Of a stretch of 64,000 bases of DNA, positions 49,275-57,420 are shown one piece after another. Position numbers and translations under genes: made by a program. Each line of letters starts with the position of its first letter. Positions within the stretch are counted from its first letter, which is position 1. The notes under the pieces are model-generated. The model had not been told where the DNA came from. It saw nothing but the letters and a program-made list of their open reading frames with translations, and ran no database searches. The stretch comes from Acidocella sp. KAb 2-4 (GTDB lineage: Bacteria > Pseudomonadota > Alphaproteobacteria > Acetobacterales > Acetobacteraceae), in NCBI RefSeq assembly GCF_020567705.1, contig NZ_JAJDJU010000009.1, positions 51,306 to 115,305 of the forward strand. Direction: 5' to 3'.

Positions 49275-49913
49275 TCAGCCGGCGCCGTGAACGGCGCGCG
49301 CGAGCATCGAGGCGGCGAGCATGAGCATGGTGATGCCGACCAGCAGGTCGAGCACGCGCCATGCGGCGGGCCGGGTGAAGACCGGCTTTAGCAGCCGCGC
49401 ACCGAAGCCGAGCGCCGAAAACCAGACAAAACTGGCCGCGGCCGCGCCCGCCACGAAAACCGGACGCAGCGGCGGGGGTTGCGCCGCGCCGACCGTGCCG
49501 AGCAGCAACACGGTGTCGAGATAGACATGCGGGTTGAGAAAGGTGAAGCCCGCCGTGGCGGCCAAAGCGCGGGCCAAGGTCACGCCGCCGGTCTCCGCCA
49601 CCGCCATCGCTCCGGGCGCGGCCATCCGGCGCAGTGCAACCACGCCATACCAGCCGAGAAACGCCGCGCCGCCGAGGGCGAGCAGCGCCGTGAGCTGCGG
49701 GAGCGCCGCCGCGAGCGCGCCGACGCCGCTAACCCCGGCGATGATCAGCACCGAATCGGCACTGCCGCAGAACAGCACGATCGGCCCGACATGCTCGCGC
49801 CGCAGCCCCTGGCGCAGCACGAACAGGTTTTGCGCGCCGATGGCGATGATCAGCACCGCCGAGGTGGCGAAGCCGGTGCTGAAGGCGGGGATGAGGTGGT
49901 CCATGCGCGGCAT
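49275..49913 (-). CDS. LysE/ArgO family amino acid exporter
   Basis: 212-aa inner-membrane exporter with six hydrophobic segments and the LysE signature SAVLIIAIGAQNLFVLRQGLRREH near residue 18; FTFLNPHVYLDTVLLLG follows in the middle. It exports basic amino acids (lysine, arginine) in characterised members. Divergent from a LysG/ArgP-type regulator across 65 bp with an inverted repeat between, the standard lysEG pair. ATGs at 49913 and 49904 are both possible; neither has a clear ribosome site. Confidence 0.9.
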   Translation of the reverse strand: MPRMDHLIPAFSTGFATSAVLIIAIGAQNLFVLRQGLRREHVGPIVLFCGSADSVLIIAGVSGVGALAAALPQLTALLALGGAAFLGWYGVVALRRMAAPGAMAVAETGGVTLARALAATAGFTFLNPHVYLDTVLLLGTVGAAQPPPLRPVFVAGAAAASFVWFSALGFGARLLKPVFTRPAAWRVLDLLVGITMLMLAASMLARAVHGAG

Positions 49914-49932
49914 CTAGTCTGGCCGGAGTGAT

Positions 49933-49954
49933 TTAGAAAAGATTGTTCTTCTAA
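49933..49954. promoter_or_regulatory. Candidate LysG/ArgP operator
   Basis: Inverted repeat TTAGAA-N10-TTCTAA in the AT-rich 65-bp gap between lysE and lysG, flanked by GATT and AATC half-extensions (49930-49956). Position and symmetry fit the recognition site of the divergent LysG-type activator. Confidence 0.5.
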
Positions 49955-49978
49955 TCTTGATTAAGTATTGCTTCATTC

Positions 49979-50881
49979 ATGTTGGATTACGCTGCCCTGG
50001 CCGCTATTGGCGCGGTCATCCGTGAGGGGAGTTTCGAGCGTGCCGCCCGCGCGCTGGGCATCACGCCCTCGGCCATTTCACAGCGCGTGCGCGGGCTTGA
50101 GGAGCGGCTCGGCGCGGTTCTGGTGATTCGCGGGCAGCCCTGCCTGCCCACCGAGCTTGGCCGCAGGCTGTGCGCGCATCTCGACCGCGTGGCGTTGCTG
50201 GAAGCCGATCTGGCGCCCCGGCTTGCCGGCCAGGGCGAGGCCGCGAGCCCGCCGCCCACGCTCAAGGTGGCGGTGAACGCCGACAGCCTGGCGACGTGGT
50301 TTCCCCAGGCCGCTGCCGCGTTTGGGCGCGCCACCGGGATGTTGCTGGAGCTGATGCTGGATGATGAAACCCACACCGCCGAGCGGCTGCGCGCGGGCGA
50401 GGTGCTGGCGGCGGTGACGGCTGACCCCGAGCCGGTGCAGGGCTGCAAGACGACCATGCTGGGCGGGCTACGCTACGCCGCCTGCGCCAGCCCCGATTTC
50501 ATGGCCCGCCATTTCGCCGGGGGCGTGACCGCCGAGGCGCTGCGCCAAGCCCCCTGCATGCGGTTTGACCGGCGGGACATGCTGCAAGCGCGCTGGGCGG
50601 CGGATGCCTATGGCATCACCCTCGCCGCGCCGACGCATTGGGTGCCCTCGACCCAGGGCTTTCTGGACCTTGCCCTGGCCGGGCTGGCCTGGGGGGTGCA
50701 GCCGGTGGCGCTGGTGCGGGCGCATCTTGCCGCGGGCCGGCTCGTCGAATTGCCGCCGGGGCTGCGGGTGGATGTGAAGCTGTATTGGACCGCGGCACGC
50801 TTGCACGCTGACGCGCTGCGCCATCTCACCAGCGCGGTATGCGCGGCGGCAGCGCAATTGGCGGATGGGCAGTCGGGTTGA
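49979..50881 (+). CDS. LysG/ArgP family LysR regulator
   Basis: 300-aa LysR protein of the ArgP/LysG branch, starting MLDYAALAAIGAVIREGSF with helix-turn-helix residues FERAARALGITPSAISQRV (about 19-37) and an effector domain. Members sense intracellular lysine or arginine and activate the exporter gene. It is divergent from lysE, as in Corynebacterium lysEG and E. coli argP-regulated systems. The downstream decarboxylase starts 87 bp later behind its own FNR-type site, so it is probably not co-transcribed. Confidence 0.9.
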   Translation: MLDYAALAAIGAVIREGSFERAARALGITPSAISQRVRGLEERLGAVLVIRGQPCLPTELGRRLCAHLDRVALLEADLAPRLAGQGEAASPPPTLKVAVNADSLATWFPQAAAAFGRATGMLLELMLDDETHTAERLRAGEVLAAVTADPEPVQGCKTTMLGGLRYAACASPDFMARHFAGGVTAEALRQAPCMRFDRRDMLQARWAADAYGITLAAPTHWVPSTQGFLDLALAGLAWGVQPVALVRAHLAAGRLVELPPGLRVDVKLYWTAARLHADALRHLTSAVCAAAAQLADGQSG

Positions 50882-50899
50882 AGCCGCTCTGGCGGGAGG

Positions 50900-50913
50900 T
50901 TGACGGCGATCAA
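50900..50913 (+). promoter_or_regulatory. FNR/Anr-type box before the second decarboxylase
   Basis: TTGAC-GGCG-ATCAA fits the FNR/Anr/FixK consensus TTGAY-N4-ATCAA. Its centre at 50906.5 places -41.5 exactly so that the predicted -10 hexamer falls on CATAGT at 50936-50941, the geometry of a class II activated promoter. The start codon is 55 bp beyond the box. A near-identical site precedes 56746. Confidence 0.7.
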
Positions 50914-50968
50914 CCTGCCCCGGTTCGTCACATGCCATAGTCCCGCCGCAACCGCAGGGAGACGCCGC

Positions 50969-53224
50969 ATGAGCGCAGCTGAGAATGGGCCCGAGGCAAT
51001 GGGGATGTGCGTGCTGGTGGTCAGCGACAAACCGCGTGAGGCCGGGGCGGTTGGCCGCGCCGTGACCGCGCTGGTGGAGGATCTGCAGGCGCGCGGCGTC
51101 GCCTGCACGCTGTCGCTCGATGCCGAGGATGGGCGTGCGGTGATCGTCTCCGAGCCGCATCTGCAGGCGGTGATTCTCGATTGGGACCTGCACAGGGATG
51201 ACGGCCATCGGCATGCCGCCGCGCTGCTGCGGGAATTGCGCGCGCGCAATGCCGCCGTGCCGGTGTTTCTGCTGGCCGAGCGCAGCGATGCGGCGGCGAT
51301 TCCGGCCGAGGTGATGGCCGAGGCGGATGAATTCATCTGGCCGTTGCAGGATACGATGGAGTTCATCAGCGAGCGTGTACTGGCCGCGATGCGCCGTTAC
51401 CGCGCTACGCTGCTGCCGCCGATGTTCAGCGCGCTCGTAAAATTCGCGCGCACGGCGGAATATTCCTGGCACACGCCGGGCCATACTGGCGGCACGGCGT
51501 TTTTGCGCTCACCCGCCGGCCGGCTGTTCCATGAATATTTTGGCGAAAACATGCTGCGCTCCGATCTCTCGATCTCGGTGGGCGAAATGGGCTCCCTGCT
51601 CGACCATAGCGGGCCGATTGGCGAAGGTGAGCGCTACGCCGCGCGCGTGTTCGGGGCTGACCGCACCTATTACGTGACCAACGGCACCTCGACCTCCAAC
51701 CGCGTGGTGATGATGGCGAGCGTGGCGCGCGGGCAGACTGTTTTAACCGGCCGCAACTGCCATAAATCGGTGGAGCACGGGCTGACGCTGAGCGGCGCGG
51801 CGCCGGTTTATCTGATGCCAAGGCGCAACCATCTCGGGCTGATCGGGCCGATCCCGCCCGCCGCGCTGGCCGAAGCCGCCGCCCGGCCCGGCGAGACGCC
51901 GGCATTGGCCGTAATCACCAACTCGACCTATGACGGCCTGTGTTACAACGCGCCACGGGTCGAGGAATTATTGGCGCCGGCGGTGGAGCGCATCCTGTTC
52001 GATGAAGCCTGGTTCGCCTATGCGCGCTTTAATCCGCTTTACGCCAACCGCCACGCCATGCGCGGGGAGCCCTCGGAAAATCCCCGCACGGGGCCAACGG
52101 TGTTCGCCACGCAATCGACGCATAAGCTGCTCGCGGCGCTTAGCCAGGCGAGCATGATTCATATCCGCGAGGGGCGCGCCAAGGTGGCGCATGAGCGTTT
52201 CAACGAGGCATTCATGATGCATGCCTCAACCTCGCCACAATACGCCATCATCGCCTCCAACGATGTGAGCGCGGCGATGATGGATGGGGCAGGGGGGCGG
52301 CTGCTGACCGGCGAGGCAATCGCCGAGGCGGTCGCCTTCCGCCAGATGCTGGCGCGGTTGCATAACGATTTCGCCGCTAGGGGCGAGTGGTTTTTCGCGC
52401 CCTGGCAGCCGCCCACGGTGCGCGATGGCGCGGTGGAGGTGCCGTTTGCCAGCGCGCCGCCCACGCTGTTGGCGGAGAATCCCGCCTGCTGGCTGCTGGA
52501 GCCGGGCGCGGCGTGGCATGGCTTCGCCGGGCTGGAGCCGGGTTATGCGATGCTCGATCCGATCAAGGTGACGGTGGTGACGCCGGGCATGGATGAGTCT
52601 GGCGGGCTGGCGATGTGGGGGATTCCGGCGCCGCTGCTCACCGCCTATCTCGATGAGCATGGCATCGTGGCCGAGAAGACCGCGAATTTCTCGGTCCTGT
52701 TCCTGTTTTCGATTGGTGTGACCAAGGGCAAATGGGGCTCGCTGGTCAATGCGCTGCTCGATTTCAAGCGCGATTTCGATGCCAACGCCCCGCTGGCGCG
52801 CGTGATGCCGGCGCTGGTTGCGGCCAACCCGGGCGCCTATGGGGCGATGGGGCTGCGCGATTTGGCCGGGGCGATGTTCGCCGCCATGCGCGAGGGCAGC
52901 ATGCCGCATTTGCTGGAGGCGGCTTACACCACGCTGCCGGAGGCGGCATGCAGCCCCGCCGCCGCCTATGACCGCCTGGTGAGGGGCGCGGGCGCGCGTG
53001 TGCCGCTGGCGCAGATGGCGGGCGGCGTCGCCGCCACGGCGCTGGTGCCGTATCCGCCTGGAATTCCGTTGGTGATGCCGGGCGAGGCGCTGGGGGCGCC
53101 GGATGGGCCGGTGCTGCGCTACCTGACGGCGCTGCGCGATTTCGACCGGCAATTTCCGGGCTTTGGGCATGACACGCATGGCATCGAGGCCGAGGGCAGC
53201 GAGTATTACGGGATGCGCTTCTGA
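50969..53224 (+). CDS. Orn/Lys/Arg decarboxylase, fold-type I PLP (second copy)
   Basis: 751-aa paralogue of the 11020-13212 enzyme. Response-regulator-like wing domain (about 12-140: MCVLVVSDKPREAG, VILDWDLHRDDGH), PLP core with YSWHTPGHTGGTAF, NGTSTSNRVV, FDEAWFAYARFNPLY and Schiff-base lysine in ATQSTHKLLAALSQ, and a C-terminal domain with VPYPPGIPLVMPG. It decarboxylates a basic amino acid, consuming a proton, and may serve pH control or polyamine synthesis under low oxygen, given the FNR-type box. The ATG at 50969 follows AGGGAGA. Substrate (Arg, Lys or Orn) not decidable; a lysine/arginine exporter lies upstream. Confidence 0.9.
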   Translation: MSAAENGPEAMGMCVLVVSDKPREAGAVGRAVTALVEDLQARGVACTLSLDAEDGRAVIVSEPHLQAVILDWDLHRDDGHRHAAALLRELRARNAAVPVFLLAERSDAAAIPAEVMAEADEFIWPLQDTMEFISERVLAAMRRYRATLLPPMFSALVKFARTAEYSWHTPGHTGGTAFLRSPAGRLFHEYFGENMLRSDLSISVGEMGSLLDHSGPIGEGERYAARVFGADRTYYVTNGTSTSNRVVMMASVARGQTVLTGRNCHKSVEHGLTLSGAAPVYLMPRRNHLGLIGPIPPAALAEAAARPGETPALAVITNSTYDGLCYNAPRVEELLAPAVERILFDEAWFAYARFNPLYANRHAMRGEPSENPRTGPTVFATQSTHKLLAALSQASMIHIREGRAKVAHERFNEAFMMHASTSPQYAIIASNDVSAAMMDGAGGRLLTGEAIAEAVAFRQMLARLHNDFAARGEWFFAPWQPPTVRDGAVEVPFASAPPTLLAENPACWLLEPGAAWHGFAGLEPGYAMLDPIKVTVVTPGMDESGGLAMWGIPAPLLTAYLDEHGIVAEKTANFSVLFLFSIGVTKGKWGSLVNALLDFKRDFDANAPLARVMPALVAANPGAYGAMGLRDLAGAMFAAMREGSMPHLLEAAYTTLPEAACSPAAAYDRLVRGAGARVPLAQMAGGVAATALVPYPPGIPLVMPGEALGAPDGPVLRYLTALRDFDRQFPGFGHDTHGIEAEGSEYYGMRF

Positions 53225-53225
53225 T

Positions 53226-53244
53226 CCCCGCTCAGTGAGCGGGG
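53226..53244. terminator. Hairpin after the second decarboxylase
   Basis: CCCCGCT-CAGTG-AGCGGGG, a perfect 7-bp stem directly after the stop codon (the symmetry extends into the loop). No T tract follows (CTAGTTCG), so it may be a weak terminator or mRNA 3' stabiliser. Confidence 0.5.
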
Positions 53245-53319
53245 CTAGTTCGTCCAGTCTGGCGCATATGCCGCAAAACGCGTAACAGCCCCGCCCAATA
53301 CAAGTTACAGAGGCTTCAC

Positions 53320-54591
53320 ATGCAACGACATCTTCTGCGCGGCACGGCTCTCGCCGGGCTTTTGGCGGCCATCGCCGCCGCTCCGGCCGCGCATGCCACC
53401 CAGGGCTATTTCCAACCGGGCTATGACGCGGTCCAAAAATCCCTGGCCAGCGCCGGGGCGGCCAACCCCGAAACCGCGATGACCATCGCCAACAACCCGG
53501 CGGGCCTCACGGCGCTGGGTGGGAGCGCCGAAATCGGGCTGTCGCTGTTCATGCCGTTCCGCGACTATACGGCGACGGGCGGCCCCGGCTTCGTGGCGCC
53601 GGGGACCGTGAATAGCGGCTGGAAGGCCTTCCTGCTGCCCAACGCCGCCTTCAGCCAGAGGATCGACGACGATTCGGCCTGGGGCATCGCGCTTTATGGC
53701 AATGGCGGCATGAATACGCTGTATCCGGGCGATACTGCCAACCCCGCCTGCGCTCCGGGTGTTTTTTGCGGCGGCAAGGCGGGGGTGAATCTCGGGCAGG
53801 TCTTCATCTCGCCCGCCTATGCGCGGCGTTTCGGCAGCGTCTCGCTCGGCATCGCGCCGATCCTGGCGATCCAGTATTTCAGCGCCGAGGGCCTTGCGGC
53901 GTTCTCGCCGATCTCCTCGGCTCCCAACGACCTCACCAACCGGAGCATGTCCTATTCCTATGGCGGCGGGTTCCGCCTGGGCGCGCTGTGGAACGCCACG
54001 TCAAGCCTGCGGCTCGCCGTCGATGGCGCGACGCCGGTCTGGATGACCAAGTTCCAAGGCTATAAGGGCTTGTTCGCCGATGGCGGCAGCTTCAACGTTC
54101 CCGCCAGCCTCTCCGCCGGTGCGGCGTGGGACGCGCTACCAAGCCTGACGCTGATGGCCGATTACCGGCACATCTTCTACTCCGACATCGCCGCCGTCGG
54201 CACGCCGAGCGTGTTCACCGGCATCCCGTTCGGCGCCGCCGCGGCGCCCGGCTTTGGCTGGCATGATGTGGATGTGGTGGCGCTCGGTGCCGAGTGGCGC
54301 GTGAACCCCGCGCTCACCCTGCGCGCGGGCTATGCCCATAACACCAACCCGATCTCCGCCAAGGATGTGACCCTGAACATCCTGGCGCCGGGCGTGGTGA
54401 CGGATGAGATCAGCGGCGGCGGCACCTATAAGTTTGGCGATCACAGCGCGGTGGATGCGGCGCTGCTGTATGTGCCGCAGCATGGCGTGACCGGGCCGGA
54501 GGTGACGCCGGGCGGCGCCATTCCGCAGCACAACATCACGCTGTCGATGCATCAGTGGGATATGACGCTGGAATACCGCTATATGTTTTGA
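53320..54591 (+). CDS. FadL/OmpP1 family outer membrane transporter
   Basis: 423-aa outer-membrane beta-barrel for hydrophobic compounds. N-terminal signal peptide (LLRGTALAGLLAAIAAAPAAHA, cleavage after about residue 26) is followed by the FadL hatch region with the conserved NNPAG motif and by alternating beta strands, ending with the terminal aromatic of outer membrane proteins (LEYRYMF). FadL/TodX members import fatty acids or monoaromatics, which suits the acyl-CoA and catechol pathways in this window (inference). Monocistronic, 95 bp after the decarboxylase. Confidence 0.88.
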   Translation: MQRHLLRGTALAGLLAAIAAAPAAHATQGYFQPGYDAVQKSLASAGAANPETAMTIANNPAGLTALGGSAEIGLSLFMPFRDYTATGGPGFVAPGTVNSGWKAFLLPNAAFSQRIDDDSAWGIALYGNGGMNTLYPGDTANPACAPGVFCGGKAGVNLGQVFISPAYARRFGSVSLGIAPILAIQYFSAEGLAAFSPISSAPNDLTNRSMSYSYGGGFRLGALWNATSSLRLAVDGATPVWMTKFQGYKGLFADGGSFNVPASLSAGAAWDALPSLTLMADYRHIFYSDIAAVGTPSVFTGIPFGAAAAPGFGWHDVDVVALGAEWRVNPALTLRAGYAHNTNPISAKDVTLNILAPGVVTDEISGGGTYKFGDHSAVDAALLYVPQHGVTGPEVTPGGAIPQHNITLSMHQWDMTLEYRYMF

Positions 54592-54604
54592 TGCACATGG
54601 CTGA

Positions 54605-55849
54605 TCACAGGCCCGTGGCGCTGTAATCGTTGCGCGGGTTCCACAGCATCCAGCCATCCGTGCCGAAATCAGCCGCCGCCCTGGTCTGCTCCGCGATTTC
54701 CGCGGCGCCGAAGGGGCGGTGGTCGAAGGCGTAATCGGTGAAGGCCTGCAGCCAGGGGCGGAAGCGTTGCGGCGGAATGTTCAGCCGCAACTGCGCCTGC
54801 CGCAGCGAGCGATAGACAATGTCATAGGCATGGGCGACAGGGTTGGGATCGCCAGGGATGCCGTATTGGAAGCCGGACGGATACAACATCGGCGAGATGT
54901 AGTCGGTGTTGGCGGCGATGGCCTCAAGCGATTGGCCGATGCCGGTATCGTTGCGGTTCCAGCAGACATAGCCGAAAATGTCGGCGGCGATATAAACGTT
55001 GTAGGGCAGTAATTGCCGCCGCGCCTCGGCCAGAAACGCGGCGATGGCGCTAACGCGTGATGCGGAGGAGACGGGCTGCGCGAATTGCAGGGCCTGGGAG
55101 GCATCGGGGAAGCGCAGATAGTCGAACTGAATTTCGTCGAAGCCCGCCTGCGCGGCCTCGATGGCGATGGCGACGTTGTAAGCGCGCACCTCCGGCTGGA
55201 ACGGGTCGGTCCAGGCCATGTTTTCACGGTCTCGGAACAATTCGCCGGCGGCGTTGTGCACGGCGAGGTCGGGCCGGAGGCTGGCGAGGGCGTTGTCTTT
55301 GAAGGTGACGATGCGGGCGATCGCGTAGACGCCTTGGGCATGCAGCATCCGCACGAAGGCGGCAAGGTCGGGGATGGTGGTGATGCGCCGCGCCCCGTCC
55401 TGCTGCGCGAGCGTTGCGCTGCTGGGGTAGGGGATCAGCCCGCTATCGCCCTTGATATCAACGACCAGCGCATTGACCGCGCCGCGCCGCGCCAGGGCCA
55501 GCGCGTTGCCTAGCAGCGTATGCGAACCGGCGCCGTAGACGCTGAGATAAAGCGCGTGCGGGGTAAATGGCGCGAGTGGCAGCTTGCCATCAGCGGGCAG
55601 GGCGGCGAGGCTGAAACTTCCAGCCCGGTAGCCGGGGGCGCGCGCGAACAGCGTGCCGCTCATCCCTTGCGGGCCGACCTCCCCTTGCATATCGGCGGGC
55701 AGGATCTTCCCGGCCGCGGCCACGGTGGCGCCGGGGATGGGCTGGCTGGTCGCGGCGTCCACCACCTGCAAGGGCGCGGCTTTGGCGAGGCGGGGGAGAC
55801 TAAGCCCGGCCAGCCCGCCCAGCAGGCCAGAGATGTGTCGGCGCTTCAT
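54605..55849 (-). CDS. Putative periplasmic glycoside hydrolase (DUF4015)
   Basis: 414-aa exported protein with an N-terminal Tat-like signal (KRRHISGLLGGLAGLSLP), a short Ig/carboxypeptidase-regulatory-like segment (about 25-90) and a TIM-barrel glycoside hydrolase of the DUF4015 type: ALVVDIKGDSG, ARIVTFKDN, FDEIQFDYLRFPD (candidate acidic residues) and GTDGWMLWNPRNDYS at the C terminus. Substrate unknown; relatives are thought to act on exopolysaccharide or cell-wall sugars. It overlaps the polysaccharide deacetylase gene by 4 bp, so the two work together. Confidence 0.82.
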   Translation of the reverse strand: MKRRHISGLLGGLAGLSLPRLAKAAPLQVVDAATSQPIPGATVAAAGKILPADMQGEVGPQGMSGTLFARAPGYRAGSFSLAALPADGKLPLAPFTPHALYLSVYGAGSHTLLGNALALARRGAVNALVVDIKGDSGLIPYPSSATLAQQDGARRITTIPDLAAFVRMLHAQGVYAIARIVTFKDNALASLRPDLAVHNAAGELFRDRENMAWTDPFQPEVRAYNVAIAIEAAQAGFDEIQFDYLRFPDASQALQFAQPVSSASRVSAIAAFLAEARRQLLPYNVYIAADIFGYVCWNRNDTGIGQSLEAIAANTDYISPMLYPSGFQYGIPGDPNPVAHAYDIVYRSLRQAQLRLNIPPQRFRPWLQAFTDYAFDHRPFGAAEIAEQTRAAADFGTDGWMLWNPRNDYSATGL

Positions 55850-56598
55850 GGCGACACCAGCCGCGTGAATTGCGCGAGCGTGACCCAGCCGGAAACAGGG
55901 ATGCGCGGGATCGCCAAGGGGTCGTCGCCCGGTTGCGCCTGCCCGCCCGCAAAGGCGAACGCGGCTGTATACCCCGCGCGCCGCGCCGCGTCCTCCAGCA
56001 TGGGGTCGTGGATACCATAAGGCCAGGCCAGCATGGTCACCGAAATGCCAAGCCGCTGCTCAAGCACGGTCTTCGACTTCACAAGTTGCATATCGACAAA
56101 GGCGCGGTAATCGGCCGGGCTGCGCGCGGCTTTCTCCTTGCGGAAATCCGGGTGCCAATAGGTGTGCGCCTGCACATCAACCAGCCCGGAATTTACCATC
56201 TCGGCCAGTTGCGGCCAGGTGAGCGCATAAGACGCGCGGGAGATGGCCGAGGGGTAGACGAACAGCGTGACATGGATATGGCGCTGGCGCAGGATTGGAT
56301 AAAGCTGGGTGAAAACGGATTCATGGCCGTCATCCACCGTGATCGCCACGGCGGGGGATGGAATATCGCGCCACTGCGCCAGCTGCGCGAGAGGGATGAT
56401 CTGGTAATGATGCGCCGCCAGCCAGTCGAGCTGCTGCGTGAAGCTGGCCGTGGTCACCGTCGTTAGCCCCGATTGGCTGGGGTCGAACCGGTGATAAACC
56501 AGGATGGGCACCGGGGGCGCCGCGATGGCGGCACCGGCGAGGAGGCAGAACAAGCCCGCCGCGACGGCGCGAAGCCCAAAAATAGACGGCATGACCAA
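55846..56598 (-). CDS. Polysaccharide deacetylase (NodB domain), exported
   Basis: 250-aa protein with signal peptide (AVAAGLFCLLAGAAIAA) and a carbohydrate esterase family 4 domain: motif 1 TVDDGHESV (catalytic base and metal Asp), motif 2 QAHTYWHPDF (metal His pair), motif 3-like WPYGIHDP. It removes N-acetyl groups from a surface polysaccharide or peptidoglycan in the periplasm. It is the first gene of a two-gene operon with the DUF4015 hydrolase (ATGA overlap), a pairing reminiscent of the two halves of PgaB. Substrate not known. Confidence 0.88.
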   Translation of the reverse strand: MVMPSIFGLRAVAAGLFCLLAGAAIAAPPVPILVYHRFDPSQSGLTTVTTASFTQQLDWLAAHHYQIIPLAQLAQWRDIPSPAVAITVDDGHESVFTQLYPILRQRHIHVTLFVYPSAISRASYALTWPQLAEMVNSGLVDVQAHTYWHPDFRKEKAARSPADYRAFVDMQLVKSKTVLEQRLGISVTMLAWPYGIHDPMLEDAARRAGYTAAFAFAGGQAQPGDDPLAIPRIPVSGWVTLAQFTRLVSP

Positions 56599-56678
56599 GG
56601 CAACCTGACAGCGGACGGTTCGAGCAATAACCCCGCCAGCCTAGAGGACGCGCCGTTGCGATGGCAAGCGCCCGCGGC

Positions 56679-56692
56679 TTGACGCCGATCAA
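56679..56692 (+). promoter_or_regulatory. FNR/Anr-type box before the hydrolase-PRTase pair
   Basis: TTGAC-GCCG-ATCAA, 53 bp before the ATG at 56746. With the centre at 56685.5 taken as -41.5, the -10 position falls on TTTTAA (56715-56720). Sequence and spacing nearly repeat the site at 50900-50913, supporting control by one FNR-family regulator. Confidence 0.7.
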
Positions 56693-56745
56693 TGCCAAAC
56701 CGCCGCCAAAGGGGTTTTAATTAGCCAGACAAGGGCTGAGGAAGC

Positions 56746-57420
56746 ATGTCCGAGCCAAATCGAACATTGAGCGTGCAGTTGCCGCCATTCTCACGCGAGG
56801 GGGTGTTGGGGCTACCGGCGGGCGCGCCGCGCGGCATGGTGCTGTTCGCGCATGGCAGCGGCAGCAGCCATCGCAGCCCGCGCAACATGTTTGTCGCGGA
56901 GGCGCTGCGCGAGGCTGGTTTCGCCTATCTGCTGTTCGATCTGCTGACCGAGGCGGAGGCCGAAGACCGCGCCAATGTGTTCGACATTCCGTTGCTCGCG
57001 GCGCGGCTCAACGGCGCGGCGGACTGGCTGCCCGGCAACATGCCGGGCTGGCCACTGCCTCTGGGCTATTTCGGCGCCAGTACCGGGGCGGCGGCGGCGC
57101 TGGTGGGGGCGGCGGCGCGGCCCGATGTGCGCGCCGTCGTCAGCCGCGGCGGACGGCCCGATCTGGCGGGCGATGCGCTGGGCGTGGTGCGCGCGGCGAG
57201 CCTGTTGATCGTCGGCGGTGACGACACCGAGGTGGTGGCGCTCAACCGTGCGGCGGCCCGGCAAATGCGCTGCGAGCACCGCTTGGCCGTGGTGCCGGGA
57301 GCGACGCATTTATTCGAGGAGCCGGGCACCCTGGAACAGGTGGTGGAGCTGGCGCGGGCATGGTTCCTGGAGCATCTCACACCGGCGGGGGCATCAGATG
57401 ATCTTCGCCAACCGGGTTGA
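56746..57420 (+). CDS. Alpha/beta hydrolase, dienelactone-hydrolase-like
   Basis: 224-aa cytoplasmic alpha/beta hydrolase. GMVLFAHGSGSSHRSPRN near residue 30, nucleophile serine in YFGASTGAAAA, Asp in VGGDDTEVV and catalytic His in PGATHLFEEPG. Members next to phosphoribosyltransferase genes occur widely, often with stress or anaerobic genes, but no substrate is established. The FNR-type box upstream suggests low-oxygen induction. The 3' end overlaps the next gene by 23 bp. It is unlikely to be a true dienelactone hydrolase, since no chlorocatechol ortho-pathway genes are near. Confidence 0.85.
   Translation: MSEPNRTLSVQLPPFSREGVLGLPAGAPRGMVLFAHGSGSSHRSPRNMFVAEALREAGFAYLLFDLLTEAEAEDRANVFDIPLLAARLNGAADWLPGNMPGWPLPLGYFGASTGAAAALVGAAARPDVRAVVSRGGRPDLAGDALGVVRAASLLIVGGDDTEVVALNRAAARQMRCEHRLAVVPGATHLFEEPGTLEQVVELARAWFLEHLTPAGASDDLRQPG

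Noticed and set aside
56746..57420. Assigning the small hydrolase as a chlorocatechol-pathway dienelactone hydrolase
   Set aside because: No ortho-pathway genes are near; pairing with a phosphoribosyltransferase and an FNR-type box points to another role.
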